A program made the translations under genes and the position numbers. A stretch of 64,000 nucleotides of DNA from Erythrophleum ivorense (lineage: Eukaryota; Streptophyta; Magnoliopsida; Fabales; Fabaceae), in assembly GCA_026724425.1 (NCBI GenBank), contig JAIUCV010000003.1, positions 56,437,088-56,501,087 of the forward strand, given 5' to 3'. This document shows, in pieces, positions 47,301 to 59,700 of this stretch. Under the pieces are notes generated by a model. The model had not been told where the DNA came from and ran no database searches. It was given only the letters and a program-made list of their open reading frames with translations. Within the stretch, counting starts at the first letter, position 1. Each line of letters opens with the position of its first letter.

Positions 47301-48851
47301 TTTTTTCCAATTTTCTTTCAGCAATAATTTTTTTAATAAAATGCAGTTAGATTTAAAAGCTTTAACAAGTACTATAATACATTTGACTGACAAATTTATA
47401 CTTAAAAAATGGATCACATGAATATAAATCTATTTACATTATCGATCAAATTTATTAAGGATTAAATTTAAGTGTAGTTTTTTTTATATTTTTCCTACTA
47501 GATTTTTTAATTAAACACATGGTCAATATGTAATTTAATTGAAAAACTATAAAATTATCTGCAATAATCATATACTTATCATGTTATTATTGAAAATTTT
47601 AATAACAAATATATAAAGATGACCTATAAAATTATCTACTAGATTTTGTGGATCATGTGTAATTTTATGAAAACTTCATATTCTGGGTAATACTTAAAAT
47701 TTACCAAAATTTATATATACATTAATAATTATTTCCAGAATGGCTAGGGCCAAAGGCCCCCACTAGTCCCATGTCTCCACCCCTATTTAAAAAGATTACC
47801 CTATCAAAATTAGAAAAAAAAAAATCATGAAAGTAAAACTTTGTAGGATGACACGAACTTATCTTTTAGGATATGGAAGTCCCGACCCAAACGTTGTAGA
47901 TCAGTATTCCTGTTATAATTCTCTGTTAGTAACCTAATAAGAGTTTATTAAAAATATCAAAAACCTTAAAAAGTAACAGGTTGGATTGTTAATGACATCC
48001 TAGTGTAGTAAAAATTAAAAACCTTTATGAATGTGATTAAAAATAATGAAATGTTGTCTTTGGGAGAGAATTTTTAAAGATGGAATGATGGGTAATGCAT
48101 TCAAAATCAAAAATAAAATTATAATGACTTTCGATTTTATTGTTTAGTATTTTTTTTCATCTCTTCAAAATTATTTTGCAATTTAAATTTACTTGTAATA
48201 TTAAATTTGAATTGATAAAATGCACAGTTTTATAAGTATTAGAATATTGTAATTTTATTTATTTTGAAGTTTATATAATTTTATTTTGATTTTGAAGTCA
48301 ATATGTTACGGAATTGAGTTTGCACTGTTGAAACTGTTTGGCACGTGCTAATAATGTGACTTGAATTGAATTGATCGTTGGAGTCTCTAATCTTTCGCGC
48401 CGTATGACTTCCCTTACATCTTTTGTGTTGTATATTTTAAATTTATTCTATATTAAAATATAATATTTTATTTAGTCTATGCAATATGTATTGTTCTCAA
48501 TCAATTATTGAAAATTAGGTTGAATTGGGCATTTTCTTGGCAATTAAAAGTAATCGCATTATTTTTTTTCTTTTTTATATCATGAATTTAATAATTAAGT
48601 AATTATGTATTCTTTTTAAAATGTCATTCTTTAGTTGAAACTATTTTCTTTATACAAAATTTAATGTCCTTCAATTTTATATTTGTTTTAATCCTTTGAC
48701 TTTTATATTTTAAAATTAATGTTAAAATTAAAAAATTTCAATATTAATTTGTCCACGGGTACTTTAAATTATTTATCTATTACTATGACAATATATATTA
48801 TCATCATTGATAAAATGGAAGTAAATATCAGTATGTTTTATTTTATTTCTT
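47301..48851. other. AT-rich spacer
   Basis: I recognise no gene or bounded repeat in this stretch. Confidence 0.4.
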
Positions 48852-49155
48852 GAGTGTAATGTTTATGGAAATGAGAACCCATCAGATATATGGAAACGCT
48901 GTGGTCAAATGTGATTAAATTGTAATTAAATTGTCATTTCTTTTCATAATAATTTGTACTAATAACATTATGTTAAAATATAAATTGTTTTATGTTAATG
49001 ATTATGTCAAAAGAGAGGTCTCTTTTAATGAACCAGACAATTCTTTTTTTAATCAATTGCTTGAAGAGATAAATCAAAAGGATATTAGAGATTCCCATAC
49101 ACTTTTGGATGAAGATAATATTCCATTTTGGTTAGGCCTGTTTAGCAATCCTTGA
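48852..49155 (+). pseudogene. NAC-F relic (plus strand)
   Basis: 48852-48914 encodes ECNVYGNENPSDIWKRC followed by a shifted end. This matches the NAC-A exon-1 words CDLYGNENPWDIWKR. After a gap, about 48973-49155 encodes LKYKLFYVNDYVK, corresponding to the start of NAC exon 2 with its acceptor lost, and then a tail with DSHTLLDED and FWLGLFSNP, like the DSHPLLDDE and SWVGSFL of NAC-A. Most of exon 1 and much of the tail are deleted. It is the only NAC piece besides that at 13.6 kb on the plus strand. Confidence 0.75.
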
Positions 49156-49786
49156 ACATATAGGATGAACAAAACAAAAGAGATTATCTGAAATGATAAT
49201 TTTACATGCATAGAAATTTGTATTTTGTCATTCTCTCCCCTTGATATGTATATGTTTAGTTTGTTAATCGTGCCAATCCTTCTTAATAATTGCAAATTTT
49301 TATATAATATTAATATAAGTACTTCTTAGGGTTTTCTAAAAAATTATTGTATTGCATATGCTTTGAAAAAAACTCTTTCTTTAAAAAGAATAAAAATTAA
49401 AGACTTATTTGATTTTTTATTTCTAGAACAATTTTTTATTTTTAAGAATAAAAAATAAAAAAATTATTTGATAATGTATTTTTAATAAAGTATTTTGTAA
49501 AATATAAAAAATAGAATTGTGTTTTCAAAAATAAAAAAATTAGAATATTTTTTTAAAATATTTTGTTAACTTTTATTCTGTAAAATTAGAAAAATGACAA
49601 AAAAATAATGATTTTTTAGAATAATGATTCAAACAAATTTTATTTTTAAAATTTGTTCTAAAAAATATTTGTTTTAAAACATTAATACCAAAACAGGCCC
49701 TAAAAATTTTATAAAGGTCACTTTTAAAAATTAATGAAATGTTTGGTAATAATTTTTAAAAATTGTTATGATTATGTTAAAATAAT
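49156..49786 (+). repeat. NAC 3' flank shared with 13640-14000
   Basis: This noncoding flank aligns in the same orientation with the stretch after 13640, with insertions between. It ends at AATAATGA, where the NAC-E relic starts in the opposite orientation. Confidence 0.65.
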
Positions 49787-50167
49787 GAAAATCAAGAGGG
49801 AACAATGAGTGATAGAGAGAGTACTCATGCATGATCCAGACACCATCATGATGGGTTTGGCTCTTCTCACTGAAATCTCTTCATGAACCCAACACATTAC
49901 ATTAATCTCCTCTCCACCCGCTTTACCTTTGAGTTCTTCCTCTTCAGCCTTGCGAAAAAGTAGACGTCTTCACCCTCTGCCACAATCTCAGCATAGCAAT
50001 TCTAGCTCTCCCATGGATTCCCTTTCCCTTAAAGATCATATTTAAAGACGACATTGTATGGTAAGGGCTGCCCTGTGACCTTCCTGTATAGGTAATACTG
50101 AAACAGTTTGGCACCTGTAGGAAGAAATCTCATTGCAGGAGGGAAGGACAATAAAGGAATAAAACAT
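49787..50167 (-). pseudogene. NAC-E relic: exon 1 copy of the NAC-D type
   Basis: From the lost start at 50167 to 49787, the minus strand follows NAC-D exon 1 closely (for example the words for GQPLPY, DLYFFAR and HDGVWIMHEYS), but with a frame change soon after the start and deletions in the middle (around 49890-49910). No second exon lies downstream; instead the sequence joins the NAC-F 3' flank. Its upstream 50168-50460 copies the NAC-D promoter with the TATA box altered. Confidence 0.8.
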
Positions 50168-50460
50168 TTTCTATTTCTCTCAGATTACTTGCTTTTCACG
50201 GAACTTTAATGAAAGAAAATTACTCGCTGTGTTTAGTTTAAATATGAATCCATTGGAGCTGCTCCTCTTAGCTGGTAATGTAACCGTTGCTCCTTGCTCA
50301 CAAAAACGGCGCAGCACGATTTTTTTTTTAACTTTTTTTTGGGGCCAACAGTTAGATTTTTATTTGAATTAAACTTTCTTCTTCTTTTTTTTTAGTTTTT
50401 TTATACAGGGTAAAAGATATTACAATATTACATTTGAATTAAACTGATTGAGTCAAACTT
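50168..50460 (-). promoter_or_regulatory. Duplicated, decayed NAC promoter
   Basis: It matches 47036-47300, including AGATTACTTGC and CCGTTGCTCCTTGCTCAC. The position of the TATATAAA box in NAC-D reads TATTTAAA here. Confidence 0.6.
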
Positions 50461-51689
50461 CTTTCCAATTTTGTTTCAATAACAATTTTTTCTTAATAGT
50501 ATGCAATTAGATTTGATCAGGGATTAGATTCATTTAAAAATGAGTTAGGCTTTTGTTAAAAAATAATTGTTTTTATGGGTTTGGATTCACTTTTAAGGAG
50601 AAAAGCTCAAGCTTAGGCCCAATTTTTCTTTTTGTTAACTTTTATTTTATATGTTTTTTAAAACAAACTTCAACAAGTACCATAGTATATTCCTTGCATA
50701 AAAAAAATGATCTCATGAATATAAATCCTCTTACATTGTTAATCAATTTTATAATAACATTTTGTTATCTTCCAAGCCTCCATTTTATGTTTGATTTCTT
50801 CTTATATTAGTGGAGTGTTCCATTCCAATATGGTGCGATCTAAATCCTTTGCATTTGATAAGCAAATACATGATGTGTCTTTAGGGAGATATAGAAAGAA
50901 AATAGTGAGTAGATAAAGAGAAAAGAAATAGAATCTATACATATTTTTACTCTCTTATTTCACTCTTCCTCTTAAATGTAGGAAAATTTTGATGTCTAGA
51001 ATGGTTGTTCTTAACTAGTCTCATGGTTACTTGGTGGTGAGGATCAGTATAGTTGTCTGAAACTGCCATTATTTAAAATAAGTAATTGCTTTATGAGTTA
51101 AAATTATTTGGGAGGAAAATTATTAGTAGAAGGCTCGTTTATTCTTTACCATTTTTTCATTTTAGGATTAAATCATGATATACGTACATTAAAATGGTAA
51201 AAAAGTTTGAATCACCCCTGAACATTGAGTAAATTACATACAATAAAAAGGAAAAATAAGGTTTTTGATCTTAATGTATCTATTGTATGGGTTGCTATTT
51301 AATCATGCTTAACTTGAGCAATCTTTGCTTGTTTGATAACTCCAAATCCCTTAATCACTATTCTATATTGGACTCTAATATGTGTAATGTAATCACATGG
51401 TGTTTCATAGTTGAATTTTTAATTCTTTGTGGTCTAATAGTTGCTAATTCTACTTCTCTATGGAATTTGTAATCAACCCTTAGAAGTAAGAAGTTAGAAC
51501 ATTAAAGTGATTTGTTTTTATTATGATGAAATCTAGTAAAACCCTTTTGTTATATTACTCAATGTACCTTGCTCTTATGTTTATATGAGCAATAAAACTT
51601 TAGATTTGAAGGCTTTCATGTGGCCTTAGGATTTACATAGCAACATGAAAACAGCAAGCTAGATTTTAGAAATTGTGATAAAAGCTAAA
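50461..51689. other. Spacer before the carbonic anhydrase relic
   Basis: Frames at 50553 and 51287 show no known domain. Upstream exons of the carbonic anhydrase gene (transit peptide) were not found here. Confidence 0.4.
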
Positions 51690-53388
51690 AAGGGGCATGA
51701 TCTATTTAATGATCTGAAGGATAGGTTTGTAAGTTTTAAAAAGAATAAATATTCATAAAAGGAAGAAACTTCTTCAAGGTTGGTTCTATTTTCTGGCAGG
51801 GGAAACTTATAACATTTCCAAAATCTTGCCTAGGCTCAAGCACCAAAGGTAATTACTTTGTGTGTGTCTTCCTCGACCTTTTTGGACAAGCATTTAATTG
51901 TGTGCTGGTTTATGGTTTTTCATTTATTCTTTTTGGTCCATTGCTTTAATTTGTCTATCAGTGAAATTAATCTTGACAAACAAGTCCAAGAATAGTTTAT
52001 GGTCATTGCTTATGTAGATTATAGGGTTTGTCCCTCATATATTCTGGGACTTTAACCAGGAGAAGCTTTCATGATTTGCAATGTTGCTAATTTGGTAACT
52101 CTATTTAAGGTATACGTCTACATCATCAAATAAGTCTTGTTGTTGTGTGTGGGAAGGTATCCCCTACTTTCCCTTTCTAAAGTCTAATGCCTTACTTTCT
52201 TAATACAGAGTGGACCATTAGAAACAAATACTGCTATGGAATTTGCTATAAATACCCTTAAAGTAAGAGCTTTTTGCCTACAAAGCACTAGGCAGTATTC
52301 ATCTTCTTAAGTTAGTTTGGGAGCTTTTAATTGTTTTGTCCATTTTTCTTTATACTTTCATTTTCTTTTGGTTTGTTAATTATTCACTTTATATGCTTAT
52401 TGAAGTTGAAAGGAAATCTAACTTCCTTCATTAGGGAATTAAGTTAGAACCTTGAAATCAATTATATTGAATAACAATTTTAGGCTTTCAATTCACTCTC
52501 CATTATAATAATAAAACTTCTTATAGCTTGGGATTATGTTAAATTTCTGGAGAATATTTCAGTTTTTAAAGTTCTAATTGCTTTATATGTATGAAACCTT
52601 CTAGAAAGCTAGCTGGTCTGAAAACCTTTAGTTTCATACTTCTTTTAACCAAAAGATGAAAGTTACTTCCACTATAGCTTGTTGGTCGCAGCTGTTGTAG
52701 GGGAATTTGCACTTTTATGAGTATGCAAGATGATACAAATAGGTGGTTGAACTTAATTTATGTCTTAATTGTCACTTTCCTTTCTATGATAAAAATCTAC
52801 CACTTTTATTCAAATGGACAGTTGAACTTGGTTATTTTTATTCTCTAGCCTTTTAGAACGCATGGTTCTTAAAGAAATAATGTGAGCATAAAAAGTGAGG
52901 CTGTTGCTTTTGGCCTCGACTTTGACTAGCAGTGCAGGCATTACAAGAAGGTACATTGTTTATCCTTAGTTTCGAATGCCTAATATTAGTTCCATCTAAT
53001 GTATTTATTTGCATTTGCTTGATTTTTTATCACAATTTTTTGTTTCCAATCAACTTTTATGATTTATGTAATAGGAGCCTTTGCAAATGTTAGTTCACGG
53101 AGAAATTAATTGCATGGAATCGCTTCAGTCAAAACCATTTAAGTGACTTTTATGCAAGAATCACTTAACCATTCCTTATTGAATCTACTTACTTATCCAT
53201 GGATAGAAGAAACAATGTCGGAAGGAGAACTCCCCATTCATGGTAGTTACTACAATTTCATTGAATGTTCATTTGAAAAATGGACATTAGATTATAGGGG
53301 AATGAAAATGGAAGGAAGTGGTAGGTTAGAAGTCAAAGATAGATTGGTTTGGTCCTATATTTTTGCTTCTATTTTCCTGAGTGGTTGA
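51690..53388 (+). pseudogene. Beta-carbonic anhydrase pseudogene (BCA5-like)
   Basis: Five exon pieces are visible: about 51696-51760 (HDLFNDLKDRFVSFKKNKY), about 51960-52109 (FMVIAYVDYRVCPSYILG ... MICNVANLV), 52209-52262 (SGPLETNTAMEFAINTLK), about 52676-52743 (GRSCCRGICTFMSMQDD) and 53159-53388 (SLLNLLTYPWIEE ... FEKWTLDYRG). Several splice sites survive (GTATAC at 52110, ATACAG at 52208, GTAAGA at 52263). Beta-carbonic anhydrases interconvert CO2 and bicarbonate with zinc held by the Cys of CADSR and the His and Cys of GHSCC. Here the first Cys is Tyr, the His is Arg, and the Ser of CADSR is Tyr. In-frame stops lie at 51993, at 52053 and after KNKYS. The best resemblance is to the plastid/mitochondrial BCA5 group. 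It is not functional as a carbonic anhydrase. Confidence 0.85.
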
Positions 53389-54008
53389 TTATGTTTCTTT
53401 TCTGAAATAAATGCTAAAGGACTTTAGCATTGGCTTAAAAAAATGTATTCTTATGCAATTCACAAAAGATTTTAATTGAAATGATTTTGAAGAATCTTTA
53501 TCTTGTCATGTGTTTTTCTTAGGATACAAAGGAGTGTTATGCGCGGGGAATAAGAAAGGAGAATAGTGAGTTATAATACTTAGATTAGATAAGGTTGTTG
53601 CTAAATTCACAAGTCATATGTCTTTTTATTAGTATTTTCTAAATAACTTATGAATTCATAAGTCATATGTCTTTTCCAATATTTCATCAATTCTGTTTTC
53701 TTCTCCCAAATATCTTAACCTTAAAGTGGTTGTTCCTTAAATCATGATTTATGGCAAGCACATAACATGAATACTCTCCCTTTTTAATTCCATAACCAAA
53801 TGAAGTTATGGAGCTTGAAGCTTAAAAAGTTTACCAAGTCAATTCTTTTAGGGGGGTTTAGTATGTAAGAAATTAGATTTTTTAAATATTTGAAAATTTA
53901 TTTATAAAATATTTGAATATTAAAAGTATGAAAACTTTTATGTGTTGTTTATGTTCTATCTAACATTTTAAAAAATAAACTTTTTCATATATGTCATACT
54001 CAATTTAA

Positions 54009-54039
<31 letters not shown>

Positions 54040-54395
54040 TATGCACAGTAAATATTTGATGAAATTAGTGAGAGGGACATGGTTTTGTGGAATTTGCTAA
54101 AGTATATAGAATGCATAAATTTTTATTCAATGATAATTTTCAATGGGTATATTCTAATTTTTAATAATTACATATATAGGTAACAGGTCGTACTAACATG
54201 TACAATACTTGTATTAGTCTACCAACTTATCCTTCATACCCATCCATTTGCCACCAGACTTCCTTCCTCCTCTATAGAAGGCCACATAACATTACAAAAT
54301 CATGATCACAAACACACCCAAAAACAATTTGCAGCCAAAGGGCATAAACTCCCATTGATTCAAAATCTCTTGTTATTTGATTGCTCCAATTCCAT
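53389..54395. other. Spacer with (AT)n run
   Basis: No gene is recognised. An (AT)n run lies at about 54009-54034. Confidence 0.4.
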
Positions 54396-54810
54396 ATGTC
54401 TTCTTGCAATTTCCCATCATTCATTTTACCACTTTTGCTTTTGACATTCTCATCTATGAGCATCCATACTATGGTTGAAGGAGCAAGAAGTCTTTTAGAA
54501 TCAAATTTGCCTCCACTTCCTGGGCTTTCAAATTTGCCATAGCCTAAGCTTCCTTCATTACTTATGCCAAAGTTACCTCCAATTCCAATGCTTAAAGTGC
54601 CTAAAGTTCCTAAACTTGAGTTGCCTCAAGTCCCTGAATTGTCAAAGCCTGAATTGGTTAAAGCTCCTGAAGTGCCTAAGCCAGAGTTACTATAAAAGTG
54701 CCCAAGGTTGGTTGCCACCATTACCTAAGCCAGAGTTGCTTACAGTGCCAAAGCCAAAAGTGCTTAAAGCCCCTGAAATTCCAAAGCTTTACCTAACCCC
54801 TAATCCTTAA
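54396..54810 (+). pseudogene. PELPK-like proline-rich secreted protein, pseudogene
   Basis: The start ATG at 54396 opens a signal peptide (hydrophobic core FILPLLLLTFSS at residues 9-20, then IHTMVEGARSLLE). A series of Pro-Lys-Leu/Val units follows (LPPLPG, PKLPPIP, KVPKVPKLELPQVPELSKPE, KAPEVPKPELL). This layout is that of plant PELPK-type cell-wall proteins, which are secreted and wall-associated. In-frame TAG at 54540 (codon 49) and TAA at 54693 interrupt it. After a further change of frame the repeat continues to TAA at 54808-54810 (PPLPKPELLTVPKPKVLKAP). It is therefore a recent relic. Confidence 0.75.
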
Positions 54811-57302
54811 ACTAGTATTAGTATTTAACTATCCATCTCTTTGTTGTAATTCATAATTTGTTGTTGTTGGAGAGTGGCTGTTTTGGGGATTGGCCTATAC
54901 TTTATATATTAAGAAAATACTATTTATGTTCATTTTAAGGTTGTCTAGATCAGTTTTACTACAACATATTGAGATAGGAACTCTTTACTGCTCAAATAGG
55001 AAGTCTATGCCAAATTTTAAGCTATGATCAATGTATTAATATGGAAGCCATACTTGTTTTTTCATAATTATAAATGAAAAGTGGATTTCATCTATAGTAA
55101 AATAGAATAAGGCTTCAAAATGGTGTATATTTAAATATTTTCAAAATAATCAAATTAGTAAGCTTTTTGAAAAAGCAACAAGTTCTTCTTCAATCTAAAG
55201 GGAAGAAAAAAAATCATGACCAATAGGCAATGTACTTACAGTTGACCTTTTCATATATTTCCAATTCTGCATCATATCTTAAGCAGTAACTTAATGTTAC
55301 TGGTTAGAAATGCATACTTCAACAAGGTAAACAATAAGAGAAATTTTTGTAGCCTTATTACTTTATGTATTAATTATATGCCTATACCTATATCATCTCA
55401 AAGTTTTCAAATTTCTATTTCACCTAAAGCTAAGCATTTTTAGCTTTTCTTAAAAAAGCCTTCTCTTTGAGTAATCACTGAAGGGCAATGAAAAGGGCAT
55501 ATTAGAGGTGGGCTTCATGAAAAGGACAATAAATATACTAATATAATTATGTTATTTTTATAATTGAATTAATTAATTATTTTTTTTTAGAGTAAATTAC
55601 GTAGACTATAACATTCTCCTCTCTATTAGGAATTATTTAATAATAAATATATAATTTAAAATAAATTAAATAATATTAAGAAAATAAATAGGATTTGATT
55701 TGTGGCCTAAAAAGAGAAATTTAGTGAATTTTTTGCTTATATAGCATAAAGAAAATTTTCTGAATTTTCTAGAATTAATTAAGACTTTTAGAGAATGACA
55801 AGTATTTAATTGGCATTTTTTTCTAATTATCAAATAAGATAAATTTATGAAATAAATAACTAGGGAAGCCATTTCTAGAAATCATTAGCAATGCCAGAAA
55901 TAGCCTAGAAAATAAGAAAAATATTTAGGACATAAGAGTTTTTAGGAGGTCAAAAGTCATAATTTTAGTGTGGCCAAAGTGTAAATTTAGCCAATGATAA
56001 AAATGATTCTAATGAATAGCATGAAGCTACAAAAATTAAAAGCATGACAAGATGAAAATTTTGATATATATCCTTCCATCACCTGAGATAATTTTTAAAT
56101 CTATTATTAAATAAAGTAGATAGTATTAAATAAAATAGATACTATTTTTATCTACAAAAAAGGCAAATGTTAAAAGAAGTCTTCCACTTCATTGTTGACA
56201 TGTGTCCAAGGGTTGAATCTAAGGAAAATTTCTTTAAAAAATCCATGCAATGATTCACTTCTATTAAATCCTTTCATATCACCTCACTCTTTGGCTCCTT
56301 TTAAAAATGAATTAGAGAGAGAGACAGACAGACAGAGAGAGTTGAGAAGCTGAGGACAATGAATGCAATAGAGGGAGAGGAAGAGAGGAAGGGAAAAAGT
56401 GTGCAACAATGTGATTCAAGAACAACTCAGCATCAAGTTAAGACATCTTTTCTATCTTATAGAGTCTTATTGGCATGTTGAACTAGTTCCTTAACTTCTA
56501 TGTACTTTACTTTTCTCTTTCTAACCTAAAATGGTGACTTTTGGTTCTACTAGCCTAATGTCTTTTTGGATGCTTTAAATTATGTTTATATACTACTCAA
56601 ATGTAAGGACTATGCTTGAAAGCTTAGTAGTATGCCTAAGAGCCTTCTATCTTTCTCTCTTATTATCTTCTCTCTCTCTCTCTCTCTCATGGATTCATGA
56701 CAAAATCTTGGATCTATTATTTGATTCATGTCTCATACTTTAAGTGATGCTTTCTAGTTGATAGGAAGTTAATGGCAAGCTCTAGACATGGAGAAAGCTT
56801 CCCCTCCTCCTTTTCCCTCCCTTCTCCACTTTCTCTCTATATAAACTAAAGTTGTGATAAAAAGGCATAAGATGTTCTAAACACTTAAATGATGTTTTAG
56901 GTATTAAGTTGTTACCTTAAAATGTTTATATAAACATTAAAAGTGGTCATTGAGACCTTTAAGGTAAAGAAATAAAAAGTTGAAGATGATGAATAGTACT
57001 CGCATGTTCTAAAAGTCAACTCGTCTTAGACCCTTGCTCAACTACTTTGGTGTTTAGGGAAGAAGGGGGTGGTTTTATGACACATTGGTTGAGTGAACCT
57101 TGATAATCTACTCTTGAACCATAAACTCTTCCACAAACCCAACGATTGACTACTTCTCCAATAATAGTCAACAGGTCACCTCGGGACCAATTGATCATTA
57201 CCAAGAGGCAATCAACTAGTCAACCTTAGAATTGAAGAATGCAAATACATTTCTTTTATCCCTTTGAGGCACTTATGGTTGCAAAGGAAATATATTTGGC
57301 CT
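54811..57302. other. Spacer, low-complexity sequence
   Basis: No gene is recognised. There are (GA)-rich sequence at 56310-56345 and (CT)n at about 56669-56689. The frames 55666-55872 and 57016-57204 show no known domain. Confidence 0.4.
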
Positions 57303-59700
57303 TGTGTAGGTTTAGACTTGCGCCTAACAAGGAAGGCATATATAATGGCAACTAGCAAGTGGACAACCCTTCATGTTGTTTGATTAAATTTAATATCTAT
57401 AAATCAATATTATAACAAAGCAGAGAAGATACATCATAACTAAAAGACTAATAAACAACCTAGCTTATATCCTATATGAAATTTAGAGATGGAAATGTAA
57501 ATTTTAAAACTCATGTTTGAGTTCCAAACAAAAATGAAGTTTACCCTTTGCCATTGTCTCAAAAAACTCTGTATGTGATTGCTAGAAGTCTTCTAAGTTT
57601 TAAAGCCATTCCAGATGGTGTGTGAGTCTCACTCCCAGCACTTTTATTTATAGGGTAAAATCCCAATGCCCCCATCAAGACGCTGGTGAGAAAACAGATG
57701 AAGTGGCAACGTGCTTAAAATGGATGCCATGAATACATAAATAAACCACCATATATGCAAAATGGACCTCCTTAAATGGTCTAAAATTGAAGTAACATAC
57801 ATTCTTCCATTTAGTCCATATACATGAAACCTTTTGTCTAAATGAAGAATCAGAACACATGGATCAAGGTGAAAATTCCTCTAAGAATGAGTATTATCTT
57901 CCATGTATCACAATGCATCCTATACTCCTACTTAATGAATAAGCCCTATGTTTATTCTAAGTCTAATTAAAATTATTTTTCTTAAATATAAATGTGTACA
58001 CCAAAATGAGAAAATAATATAATATAATATGAGTTTCATTACAAATGGTATAAATTATATCAAACTCACAAGTGGGAATCAAGTCCCATTCTCAAAACAT
58101 AATCCTTAAAACTAAATGGTGGCATGCCTTTTGTTAAAGGATCAGTTATCATCAACTCAATGTTGACGTATTTAATGACCACTTTCTTTTCTTTAACATG
58201 TTCCTATATGGCCATATACTTTATGTCAATGTGTTTACTTCAACACCTACTTTTATTATTCTTAGCTAAGAAAATAGTAACTGAATTGTTGCACAATATC
58301 CTCAATGACTTAAAAATCAAATCTATAATTTTAAGCTCAGGAATGAAACTCCTCGACCACACACCATGTGAGATAGTGTTAAAATAAGAGATAAACTCAG
58401 CTTCCATGGTAGAAGTAACAATCAAGGTTTACTTCACACTTCTTTAAGAAACAACTCTGCCAACAAGCATGAAGATGTGACCTGAAATTGATTTTTGAGA
58501 ATCAATATAACCAGCAAAGTTTAAATTTAAGTAGCCAACTACTTTTAAGCTGTTAGTATGTCTGTAAATGAGCATGTAATTGCTAGTCTTCTTGAGGTAC
58601 CTAAATACTTTCATCATAGCTCTCTTGTGATCCATACCTTTGGTTACTCTAAAATCTTCCTGACATTCCAATAGTAAAAGCTATGTTAAGCCTAGTACAA
58701 ACCTAAGCATACGTAAGACTACTCATAATAAAAGCATATGGAATGTTGCATATTTGTTTCCTTTCTAAATTATTTTTCGAACATTAATTCAAATTGGCCT
58801 ATCTCCTTTTACAATAGGTGTTACACTTAGTGAACAATCTTTCATCCAAAACCTCTCTAAGACTTTATTGATATAGGGTTTTTGTGACAAACTTAAAGTA
58901 TAACGAGATTTGTTTTTATAGATCTTAATGCCAATGATATAAGATGCCTCATCCATATCTTTTATATCAAAACTTTTAGAGAGAAATTGTTTCACTTCAT
59001 ATGACAATCTCTTATCATTGGTCACAAGTACAATACTATCCACATAAAACACAAGGAAACAAGTTTTACTCCCACTTACCTTTTGGTATATACACTGATC
59101 CATGATATTCTCTTCAAAACCAAAAGAGGAGATAACATTATGAAACTTTAAATAACATTGACAAGAGGCTTGTTTCAATCCATATATATACCTTTTAAGT
59201 TTGCAAACCAAATGCTTACCTTCACTGAAGGAAAACCCTTTCTGGTTGTTTCATATAGACCTCTTTCTTGTAAATAATGCACGATATGGTCACTAAGAAT
59301 CACTAACTTCTTCTCTCTACTTGAGCCTTTTAATGTTGTATCAACACTCTTTAGGAAGAAGGCTATACAATAGGCTTTATTAGATCATCATCAATATGTG
59401 AAACTATAATGGTTGGTAGTTCAACTCTTATTTGTCCTTGAGGGGCATTGTTAATACCAGCCAAAATATAACTTGAAATGGGGTTTTCTTCTTTTGGAAC
59501 TATGATTCCCAATTGATGACTACCACTGATTAAAGTATTCTTAAGAAACTTGGCATTTCTTGATTTCACAATCCTAGTATTATATGGACAATAAAATCTA
59601 TATCCCTTTGACTTTTTGACCTAACCAATGAAATAGCCACTAATGATCCTAGGGTCTAACTTTTTCTTTTATGGATTATAAATCCTTACTTCAGACAAAT
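57303..59700 (-). mobile_element. Decayed Ty1/copia retrotransposon, 3' part
   Basis: The pol relic (58066-59569) is followed on the minus strand by noncoding 3' sequence to about 57303 (plus TGTGTAGG, minus CCTACACA), shared in part with repeat R at 4860-5480 and 41285-41380. The 5' half (gag, protease, integrase) is not recognised beyond about 59.6 kb, so the copy is 5'-truncated. The exact LTR limits are not resolved. Confidence 0.7.
58066..59569 (-). pseudogene. Copia pol relic: reverse transcriptase and RNase H
   Basis: In order on the minus strand: linker before RT (RNAKFLKNTLISGS, 59363-59569); RT in another frame (VCKLKRYIYGLKQAS, MDQCIYQKVSGSK, SYIIGIKIYKN, 58789-59211); RNase H (GYIDSQKSISGHIF and STMEAEFIS, 58240-58671); and the pol end (LTKGMPP, LRMGLDSH) with TGA at 58066. 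The catalytic YVDD is YVDS. A change of frame lies between 59363 and 59211, with stops elsewhere. It is inactive. Confidence 0.85.
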
